Assembly: GCA_934725685.1 (NCBI GenBank)
Contig: CAKVBX010000005.1
Span: 1 to 64,000, forward strand
Direction: 5' to 3'
Source of the DNA: an uncultured Bacilli bacterium
GTDB taxonomy: Bacteria > Bacillota_I > Bacilli_A > RFN20 > CAG-288
Length of the DNA stretch: 64,000 nt
Shown: positions 58,159 through 64,000 of the stretch, piece after piece
Position numbering within the stretch: position 1 is the first letter of the stretch
Layout: each line of letters begins with the position of its first letter
Position numbers and translations under genes: made by a program
The notes under the pieces: generated by a model
What the model saw: only the letters and a program-made list of their open reading frames with translations
Databases searched by the model: none
What the model was told of the DNA's origin: nothing

Positions 58159-59352
58159 ATGAAAACAATCCAGTTAAGCAAAAATCTCTACTATGTCGGT
58201 GTTGTCGACCACAATTTGAAGGTTTTCGACAGCATCATGCCCCTGACATATGGGACTTCCTATAATTCTTATCTTCTCAAGACAGAAGCGGGCGCCGTCC
58301 TCTTCGAGGGAAGCAAGCACGGATTCGAGGAGGAATATCTTTCCAATATTGCTTCCATCGTTCCGCCTTCGGAGATCCGTTATCTTGTCGTCGCCCATAC
58401 CGAACCCGATCATTCCGGTGCCATCGAAGCACTGCTGAAAGCTAATCCTGAAATCATTGTCATTGCTTCTCCAAGCGGCATCAGCAACCTGAAGAACATT
58501 CTACGTTTTCCCTTCCGGAGCCAGGTGGTGACGCCCGGAAAAGAGATGAAAGTCGGTTCGTTCACTCTCCGCTTTCTCTCCGGCCTTTATCTTCACTGGC
58601 CCGACGTTCTCTTCACGGAGATAGTGGAAGAGAAGGCGATTGTCACCTGTGACGCTTTCGGCGCCCATTATGCGTTCGATGAGATTCTCTATTCGAAGTT
58701 GCAGGATGAAAAGGAATACCGCGCTGCCTTCGATTATTATTTCGCCTGCATCATGGGTCCTTATGCTTCCTATGTCCTTGAAGCGGTGAAGCGGGTCCGC
58801 GCCCTTTCTCCTTCCATGCTTTTGGTTGGACACGGCCCGGTCATCGACAAGAATGCCGCCAAGGTCATCGATGCTTTCGAAGAGGAAGCGAAGAAGTATC
58901 TGACTTCCTATGACGAGAATCATGTGACTCTGGTCTATACTACCTGCTATGGCTATACCGAGAAGATGGCCCGAATACTACGTGATGGTTTAGAAAGAAG
59001 CGGCAAGAATGTGGACTTCTACGCTATCGATGCCCTCAATTATGCAAAAAAGAAGGAAGAAATCCTGAAATCCATCTCCGGTTCCAAACTTGTTCTCTTC
59101 GGTTCTCCGACGGTCAACAATGATGCAATTTCCTATTTTTACGACCTCTTCCTCGCCAAACCAGTTACCTTCTATCAGAACCGGAAATTCTCCGCCTTTG
59201 GCGACTTCGGCTGGAGCGGTGAGGCGGTGAAGAATCTCTCCGATTTCGCACTCTCGAGAAAGATGAAAGTCATCGACGGCTTCCGTTATGCCTTCAAGAT
59301 TGACGAGAGAGGAGCTCAAGAGCTTCAGAACTACCTTACGACACTTCTCTGA
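58159..59352 (+). CDS. Flavodiiron protein (FprA/A-type flavoprotein)
   Basis: A 397-residue protein that reduces oxygen to water (and in some cases nitric oxide), protecting anaerobes. The N-terminal metallo-beta-lactamase-type domain holds a full set of diiron ligands: HTEPDHSG (His, Glu, Asp, His), LHWPD (His), CDAFG (Asp) and VGHGP (His). The flavodoxin domain (about 255-397) has the FMN loop TTCYGYTEKMA and GSPTVNNDA. Electron donors (rubredoxin, flavin reductase) are not next to it. Supports an anaerobic way of life. Confidence 0.95.
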   Translation: MKTIQLSKNLYYVGVVDHNLKVFDSIMPLTYGTSYNSYLLKTEAGAVLFEGSKHGFEEEYLSNIASIVPPSEIRYLVVAHTEPDHSGAIEALLKANPEIIVIASPSGISNLKNILRFPFRSQVVTPGKEMKVGSFTLRFLSGLYLHWPDVLFTEIVEEKAIVTCDAFGAHYAFDEILYSKLQDEKEYRAAFDYYFACIMGPYASYVLEAVKRVRALSPSMLLVGHGPVIDKNAAKVIDAFEEEAKKYLTSYDENHVTLVYTTCYGYTEKMARILRDGLERSGKNVDFYAIDALNYAKKKEEILKSISGSKLVLFGSPTVNNDAISYFYDLFLAKPVTFYQNRKFSAFGDFGWSGEAVKNLSDFALSRKMKVIDGFRYAFKIDERGAQELQNYLTTLL

Positions 59353-59363
59353 TTCATTGACAG

Positions 59364-59397
59364 AAAAAGGTTCCCACGGAATGTGAGGAACCTTTTT
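59364..59397. terminator. Bidirectional terminator after the flavodiiron gene
   Basis: Stem AAAAAGGTTCC/GGAACCTTTTT (59364-59374 with 59387-59397) around a 12-base loop, shared with the minus-strand operon at 59404. Confidence 0.85.
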
Positions 59398-59403
59398 ATT
59401 TGA

Positions 59404-59865
59404 TCAATAGAAGGTGATCATCTCGTTTTCGAAGGAACCGAAGAGGGAAACTTTCTGTTTCACCCTCATTAAGAGGGTGAGAAGCGGCTTCTCTCCGCTT
59501 GGGGTTTCGTAAAGAAAGAGGGAATACCATTTTCGGTCCGGTTTATAGATGAGGATCAGTTCTCCTTTGCTGAGCGGATTCTTGGCTAAGTCGAGGGTGA
59601 TGAAGCCGACACGGTCGAAATTGTACTCGTTTCCGGATTTGATGCCGGAGTTCTTTCTATCCTTCTCGGAAATGTCATATTCGAGAAAAATGTCTTTTCC
59701 GTATTGGCGGTCTGTCTCGATTTCCTTGGTGACGATATCGACGGCGTTGTTGGGACGGAAGGGGTAGGAATTCCTGTCGCATTTGCGCCAGAAATAATCC
59801 ACCATGTTGTCGCAGCTCAGTAGATTCGTTCTGGTCTCATAGAGATCTTCGTTTCTATCTTGCAT
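59404..59865 (-). CDS. Hypothetical protein, third gene of the MFS operon
   Basis: A 153-residue cytosolic protein without signal or membrane helix. It is strand-rich with many charges (LYETPSGEKPLLTLLMRVKQKV). No motif known to me. Start ATG at 59865: GGAGG lies six bases before it, while the ATG at 59871 sits directly next to GGAGG. It follows the phosphodiesterase by about 20 bases, so it is probably co-transcribed. Confidence 0.65.
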   Translation of the reverse strand: MQDRNEDLYETRTNLLSCDNMVDYFWRKCDRNSYPFRPNNAVDIVTKEIETDRQYGKDIFLEYDISEKDRKNSGIKSGNEYNFDRVGFITLDLAKNPLSKGELILIYKPDRKWYSLFLYETPSGEKPLLTLLMRVKQKVSLFGSFENEMITFY

Positions 59866-59888
59866 AGCCATCCTCCTTTCGTGGGCAA

Positions 59889-60626
59889 TTAACGTTTGGA
59901 AAGCTCTTCTTTGATGAATTCCGGATCAATGTGTTGGAAAGTCACGGTATCGAAGCGATCCTTATAGCGGAGGAAATCCTCCTTCGATTCCATCGTCCAG
60001 ACATTGACATAGTGCTTTTTCTGATAGCGGATGATCTTTTTCTGATTGAGGGCGTGATAATCGATGTCGATGGCTTCGAAGAAGTGGCGGAGGACATGAA
60101 TCCATTTGTATTTTCCGCCAGCGACTAAAAGAAGCTGCCGCATGAAACCAGAGTTCTTGAAAGGCGTGAGGGCACGCGGATCGAAGGAGATGAGGATGAT
60201 GTTTTTCTTATCCTTGATCATCCCGAGGTCTTCTTTGACACGGGCGGCGAGTTTCTTCTGGTTTCTTTGCCAGACCTTGAGCTCGACGACAATCGGAATC
60301 TCCTCGTTGATGGCCGTGAAGACATCCTTCAGGGTAGAGAGTTCCTCTCCGTCGCGGAGACGATAGTTCTCCTTGATTTCCTTTATGGTCATTTCCTCGA
60401 TGATACCCGGCTTTCCAGTGGTCCGAATGAGGTCGGAATCGTGGCAGACGATAAGATCGTTGTCTTTGGTGAGATGGACATCGAGTTCGATTGCCATGTG
60501 ATGTGCCTTTGCATTGAGGAAGGCTTTCATGCCGTTTTCGGTGAATTCCTCATTGTGGAGGCCACGATGGCAGATACCCTGATTGAATATCGGATTGACG
60601 GACTGAAGATACTTTTCTTTTTTCAT
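59889..60626 (-). CDS. Glycerophosphodiester phosphodiesterase
   Basis: A 245-residue GDPD-fold enzyme that breaks glycerophosphodiesters into glycerol-3-phosphate and an alcohol. The catalytic blocks are ICHRGLHNEEFTENGMKAF, AIELDVHLTKD and VCHDSDLIRTTG, then IVVELKVW. It has no signal peptide, so it is cytosolic (UgpQ-like). No good ribosome binding site precedes the ATG. It follows the MFS gene by 33 bases; the transporter may bring in its substrate or a sugar. Family call firm. Confidence 0.93.
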   Translation of the reverse strand: MKKEKYLQSVNPIFNQGICHRGLHNEEFTENGMKAFLNAKAHHMAIELDVHLTKDNDLIVCHDSDLIRTTGKPGIIEEMTIKEIKENYRLRDGEELSTLKDVFTAINEEIPIVVELKVWQRNQKKLAARVKEDLGMIKDKKNIILISFDPRALTPFKNSGFMRQLLLVAGGKYKWIHVLRHFFEAIDIDYHALNQKKIIRYQKKHYVNVWTMESKEDFLRYKDRFDTVTFQHIDPEFIKEELSKR

Positions 60627-60659
60627 TGTGGTATTGATGTCGCTTTCCCATCTATTATA

Positions 60660-62072
60660 TCAGTCTTCCTGGTCGAAGGCTTCGAGACCTTTGGCAATTT
60701 TCGTCTTCTTGGTCTTCACATTCGGAATGAAGAGGAAGATGGCAAGGGAGATGGTGAGGCAGATGCCGGCATAGACAGGGAGATAGCCGAAGTTGAAGGT
60801 AGGATTGAGCAAAAGGAGGCCTAAGAGAACCGGTGTGATAGTCTGTGCGGCCATGGAGGAAGCGTAATAGTATCCGGTGAAACGGCCGATACGGCTGGAG
60901 GGGCAGAGTTCGACGACCATCGGGAAGGAGTTGACGTGGACTAAAGACATACCGAAGCCCTTGACGAGCCAGATGACATAGATCGGCCAGGGGAAGACAC
61001 CGGCACCGGCGGCTCCTTTGAGCACCGTGAAGGTGAGAACAATCCAGATTGCATAGGAGAGAAGGGTAATGGAGAGACCGGAGACGAGGGTCCATTTCCG
61101 GCCGATTTTCGAAGCGATGATTCCGCCCAAGGCGAAACCGATGACACTGCCGATACCGCCCATGATGATGTTGAGGGAGTTGGAGCGGGTGGAAGCCTGA
61201 AGATAATAGATGGTATAGTTGCCCATGAAGGTTCCGATGCCGTTGTCGGCCATGAACCAGAAGAATTCCGCTGCGAGAATGAGGATGAGCATCATCTTGT
61301 TGGCTTTGCTCATATGGCCGTCCTCTTCGACTTTGTTGACGACTTCCGCCATTTCTTCTCCGCGTTTCATCTCGTCCTTCATCTCTTCTTCGATTTTGTT
61401 TTCCTTGATGGTGAAGAAGAGGACGAGGGCCGAAATCAGCATGAGGACACTTGCAATGAGGAACGGTGCCTCAATGGTCCAGATATTGCGGCTCTCTTCC
61501 GGGTCCTTGAGATAACTGGAGAGAACGAAAACCATTCCGACGACCGTGGCGAAGAATCCGCCGATATATCCCATGATGTTGATGATGCCGTTGGCTTTGG
61601 AACGGAGCGGTTTCGGGGTGATGTCAGGCATGAGGGCGACGGCGGGATTGCGGTACATCATGGCGAAGACGACGACGATAAACATCATAATGAGCATACC
61701 GACGAGATTATTGTAGTGGAAGAAGACGGGGACAAAGGGGAAGGCGACAGCGCAGACGAAGGTTCCGACAAGAATGTACGGCATACGTTTTCCGATTTTC
61801 GTATGGGTCTTGTCGGAGAGATGTCCGAAAATCGGAAGCAGGATGAGGGCGGCGAGATTGTCAATCGCCATCATGATGCCGACGAGATACTGCACTTCAT
61901 TTTCGTTGTCGGTGTTGAGGGCTTTCTTGAACATTTCGCTCAAGAAGGTCGGACACCAGGAGTCATAGACTTGCCAGAGAAGTAGAATGCCGAAAAAGGC
62001 GAAGCCGATCAGAAAGACCCGCTTGTAGTTCAGCTTCAGCGGCTTTTCTTCGGTTTCAGGGATGTTTTCCAT
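60660..62072 (-). CDS. MFS transporter, sugar-type (SLC45/GPH-like)
   Basis: A 470-residue carrier with 12 membrane helices in two halves and a charged cytoplasmic loop (about 215-250) between. Motifs: VYDSWCPTFL and FGHLSDKTHTKIGKRMPYI (the helix 2-3 MFS loop), ALMPDITPKPLRSKANGIINIMGY (in part) and the second-half repeat GGIIASKIGRKWTL. This layout is seen in sucrose/maltose-type symporters of Bacillota. Start ATG at 62072 with GAGGAAAAC upstream; the GTG at 62087 would add five residues. Substrate unknown; position before a GDPD leaves glycerophosphodiesters possible. Confidence 0.85.
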   Translation of the reverse strand: MENIPETEEKPLKLNYKRVFLIGFAFFGILLLWQVYDSWCPTFLSEMFKKALNTDNENEVQYLVGIMMAIDNLAALILLPIFGHLSDKTHTKIGKRMPYILVGTFVCAVAFPFVPVFFHYNNLVGMLIMMFIVVVFAMMYRNPAVALMPDITPKPLRSKANGIINIMGYIGGFFATVVGMVFVLSSYLKDPEESRNIWTIEAPFLIASVLMLISALVLFFTIKENKIEEEMKDEMKRGEEMAEVVNKVEEDGHMSKANKMMLILILAAEFFWFMADNGIGTFMGNYTIYYLQASTRSNSLNIIMGGIGSVIGFALGGIIASKIGRKWTLVSGLSITLLSYAIWIVLTFTVLKGAAGAGVFPWPIYVIWLVKGFGMSLVHVNSFPMVVELCPSSRIGRFTGYYYASSMAAQTITPVLLGLLLLNPTFNFGYLPVYAGICLTISLAIFLFIPNVKTKKTKIAKGLEAFDQED

Positions 62073-62242
62073 ATTTGTTTTCCTCACTAGTCTTATCTTA
62101 ACGCTTGAAAAATCGAAAAGCTATAGGATTTCATTTTTCTTTACATTTAATGAAAATATTGTACATTTTCTCTTTGAATGCGCTTTCTTTTCTTGAGACA
62201 CAATGGTTTCCTTCTCTTTCTCTTTTTCTCCCCTTTTCCAAA

Positions 62243-62251
62243 TGGTAAGAT
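62243..62251 (+). promoter_or_regulatory. Extended -10 next to the HAD phosphatase start
   Basis: TGGTAAGAT (TGn plus TAAGAT) ends 6 bases before the ATG at 62258, so transcription would start at or near the ATG. No ribosome binding site lies between. Confidence 0.4.
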
Positions 62252-62257
62252 GTAGAT

Positions 62258-63076
62258 ATGAATGATATTTTTGGGAAAGACCTTACGTCCTTAAAGAACA
62301 AGAAGATTTATCTTCTCGATATGGATGGAACCATTTATCTCGGAAACCGTCTCTTTGATGAAACCCTTCCGTTTTTACGGAGAATCAAAGCGAAAGGCGG
62401 AAGATACCTCTTCATCACCAACAACTCCTCCAAGTCCGTCACTTCCTATGTGGAAAAACTGAAGCGGCTCGGGATTGCGGATGCCAAAGAGGCGGACTTT
62501 TTCACCTCGGCTCAGGCCGCCGAACTGCTCCTGAAAGAACAGTTTCCCCATCAGTTGATCTATGTTCAGGGAACCCATTCTTTTGTGGACGGATTGAAAA
62601 AAGCCAGTATCTCGGTCACGGAATCCTACTCTGACGAGGCAAAAGCAATCTTTTTGGGATTCGATAGTGAGCTGACCATGGAAAAACTCGAGACCACTGC
62701 GAAAATGCTCACCTTCCATCCTAACATTCCCTATTTTGCCACAAATCCCGATTGGGTCTGCCCGACGGAATGGGGTTATGTTCCCGATTGCGGCTCAATG
62801 TGCTTCGGACTGGAGAAAGCGACAGGAAGAAAACCCTATTTCATCGGAAAGCCTGAGAAGACCATGGTGGAAATCGCCTTAAGAAAGAACGGCTATCGGA
62901 AAGAGGATGCCCTTGTCATCGGAGACCGTCTCTACACTGATATCGCAAGCGGTAACAATGCCGGCGTCACGACAGTCTGTGTTCTTACCGGAGAGGTGAA
63001 GAAAGCGGAAGTGCTCCAAGCAACGGGAGTAGAACGGCCCACCTATCTTGTGGAGAATCTCTCCTCTGTGGAGTAG
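62258..63076 (+). CDS. HAD-IIA phosphatase (NagD/PNPase-like)
   Basis: A 272-residue haloacid-dehalogenase phosphatase. Motif I is YLLDMDGTIYLG with Asp21 and Asp23, motif II FITNNSSKS, motif III in FIGKPEKTM and motif IV VIGDRLYTDIASG. The cap lies between motifs II and III, typical of subfamily IIA (NagD, pyridoxal or p-nitrophenyl phosphatase). Substrate not resolved. The short upstream space contains a -10 box but no ribosome binding site. Confidence 0.93.
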   Translation: MNDIFGKDLTSLKNKKIYLLDMDGTIYLGNRLFDETLPFLRRIKAKGGRYLFITNNSSKSVTSYVEKLKRLGIADAKEADFFTSAQAAELLLKEQFPHQLIYVQGTHSFVDGLKKASISVTESYSDEAKAIFLGFDSELTMEKLETTAKMLTFHPNIPYFATNPDWVCPTEWGYVPDCGSMCFGLEKATGRKPYFIGKPEKTMVEIALRKNGYRKEDALVIGDRLYTDIASGNNAGVTTVCVLTGEVKKAEVLQATGVERPTYLVENLSSVE

Positions 63077-63101
63077 ACAATCCAGAAAATTAGTGTATAC
63101 T
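63074..63101 (+). promoter_or_regulatory. Promoter of pepC
   Basis: TAGACA (63074-63079), 16-base spacer, TATACT (63096-63101), about 32 bases before the pepC ATG. The -10 lies inside the 17-base element shared with fba. Confidence 0.6.
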
Positions 63102-63103
63102 AA
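63087..63103. repeat. 17-base promoter element, copy 2 (pepC)
   Basis: Identical over 17 bases to 30785-30801 upstream of fba. The TTAGT...ACTAA arms flank the -10 box. Confidence 0.6.
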
Positions 63104-63132
63104 CTTTATAGTGCTTTTGAAAGGAGAAAACC

Positions 63133-64000
63133 ATGAAAGAATACATTAGAAAAGAGGAACTCAGCAAAGTGAGAGAGAACTATCTTAAGGACAGCAAACA
63201 GACGGTCCTCCGCCATGCCCTCTCCTCGGTCGGTATGGACAAAGTCGTCGCTTCCAAGGATGTGCCTGAAAACAGCAATTTCACGTTCAGCGTGGACATC
63301 AAGACCCTGCCGGTCTCCAATCAGAAGCGCTCTGGACGCTGTTGGATTTTCTCCGCTTCCACCGTGCTCCGTGAAATCATCGCCAGAAAACTGAACATTG
63401 CGGACCAGTTCGAAATCTCCCAGAACTTCATTTCCTACTATGACAAGCTTGAAAAGTACAATTACTATATGGAAAATGTGCTCCGCCTCATTCTCAAAGG
63501 CGAAGAGAAGCATTCCAGAAGAATGGATTTCCTTCTTGCATCCGGTGTCAGCGACGGCGGGCAGTGGCAGATGTACGTCAACCTTGTGAAGAAATACGGC
63601 ATTGTCCCCAAAGCCGTCTTCCCGGAGACGGCACAGAGCGAAGAGACAAGATTTTCTTCTTCCTTAGCGAATGCGGCTCTCCGCAAGTTCGCTGCCGAAG
63701 TCTACAAGAGAAAAGACGAAGGCATCGATGCCCTCCATGCGCTCAAGAGCGAATATATGGAGAAAATCTATGCCCTTTTCACCTCCTGCTTCGGTGTGCC
63801 ACCGGAAACCTTCGACTTCGAATATAAGGACAAAGACGGACAATATCATCTTCTCAAAGGAATGACACCGAAGTCCTTCTTCGACGAATATGTCGGCGAC
63901 GAAATCGATGAGTATGTCTCTCTGATCAATGCTCCGACTGACGATAAGGAATTCAATCAGACCTATCATGTCGAACTTGTCGGCAATGTCTTGGACGGAA
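63133..64000 (+). CDS. pepC: Aminopeptidase C (bleomycin hydrolase family), partial at the right edge
   Basis: The first 289 residues of a C1-family cysteine aminopeptidase (full size is usually about 440). The active-site Cys70 lies in QKRSGRCWIFSAS, preceded by the oxyanion Gln. Segments LEKYNYYMENVLRLI and SGVSDGGQWQMYVNLVKKYG are typical of PepC, as is FPETAQSE. The catalytic His and Asn would lie beyond 64000. AAGGAG precedes the ATG at 63133. A cytosolic hexameric peptidase of oligopeptide breakdown. Confidence 0.92.
   Translation, partial: MKEYIRKEELSKVRENYLKDSKQTVLRHALSSVGMDKVVASKDVPENSNFTFSVDIKTLPVSNQKRSGRCWIFSASTVLREIIARKLNIADQFEISQNFISYYDKLEKYNYYMENVLRLILKGEEKHSRRMDFLLASGVSDGGQWQMYVNLVKKYGIVPKAVFPETAQSEETRFSSSLANAALRKFAAEVYKRKDEGIDALHALKSEYMEKIYALFTSCFGVPPETFDFEYKDKDGQYHLLKGMTPKSFFDEYVGDEIDEYVSLINAPTDDKEFNQTYHVELVGNVLDG

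Noticed and set aside
62152..62170. Inverted repeat GAAAAT/ATTTTC between the MFS and HAD genes as an operator
   Set aside because: Short arms in very AT-rich DNA and not close to either promoter candidate.
1..64000. Use of the Mycoplasma genetic code (UGA as Trp)
   Set aside because: Several firm genes end with TGA at the family end point and Trp is coded by TGG throughout.
1..64000. CRISPR arrays, insertion sequences, prophage or integrase sites
   Set aside because: No array of spaced repeats, transposase, integrase or phage structural gene is seen. The repeated elements found are short, two-copy and placed in control regions.

Overview
The window is a chromosomal segment of a bacterium that is most probably an uncultured, gut-type Bacillota (Bacilli/Erysipelotrichia-like). 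Pointers are Gram-positive style lipoproteins, an RNase J homologue, a TOBE-type sugar ABC system, an archaeal-type prolyl-tRNA synthetase, strong AGGAGG-like ribosome binding sites and Bacillus-like promoters. UGA is used as a stop (trmL, xthA and aguB all end in TGA) and Trp is encoded by TGG, so the code is table 11 and not the Mycoplasma code. I see no phage, insertion sequence, rRNA or CRISPR array. Taxonomy is inference; no search was possible.

Layout. 98-6093 (minus): a tight operon of a degenerate GGDEF/EAL membrane protein, proS, an Xaa-Pro peptidase, trmL and gtrA. 6227-11870 (plus): acpP, tRNA-Asn and tRNA-Glu, then an operon of an Old-Yellow-Enzyme type reductase with the two subunits of aconitase X and a zinc-ribbon membrane protein, then gpmA. 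11939-15307: a second zinc-ribbon protein, ppiB-holA, rpsT and deoC. 15395-20046 (minus): an RNase J homologue with altered metal ligands, then aguA-aguB-xthA joined by 4-base overlaps. 20117-22764 (plus): a DJ-1/PfpI protein, a CvpA-like protein and a uridine-kinase/CYTH fusion. 22791-30359 (minus): the uncharacterised glycyl radical enzyme YjjI with its activase YjjW, next to a BmpA-type nucleoside ABC transporter. 30869-34295: fba, ybaK-fmt and a CmpB-type membrane protein.

34432-37130 holds two divergent surface lipoproteins, an M6 protease and an alpha/beta hydrolase. 37203-48297 (minus) is a maltodextrin operon read malQ, malE, malF, malG, a GH13 amylase lipoprotein, malK and two small lipoproteins. 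Its MalK is 843 residues instead of about 370 and carries a long coiled coil between extra TOBE-like domains. 48716-53230 holds a YkgJ-like cysteine protein, a CLC-type channel, a DUF1275 protein, a membrane-anchored methyltransferase and an unknown membrane-anchored protein. 53474-58059 holds two large paralogous lipoproteins. 58159-64000 holds a flavodiiron protein, an MFS transporter / glycerophosphodiesterase / hypothetical operon, a HAD phosphatase and the start of pepC.

The picture is of a fermentative anaerobe that lives on maltodextrins and nucleosides, has glycyl-radical and flavodiiron chemistry, and displays many lipoproteins. The points most worth following are the aconitase X plus ene-reductase module, the coiled-coil MalK, the YjjI/YjjW pair beside a nucleoside transporter, the RNase J homologue missing metal ligands, and several shared regulatory repeats.
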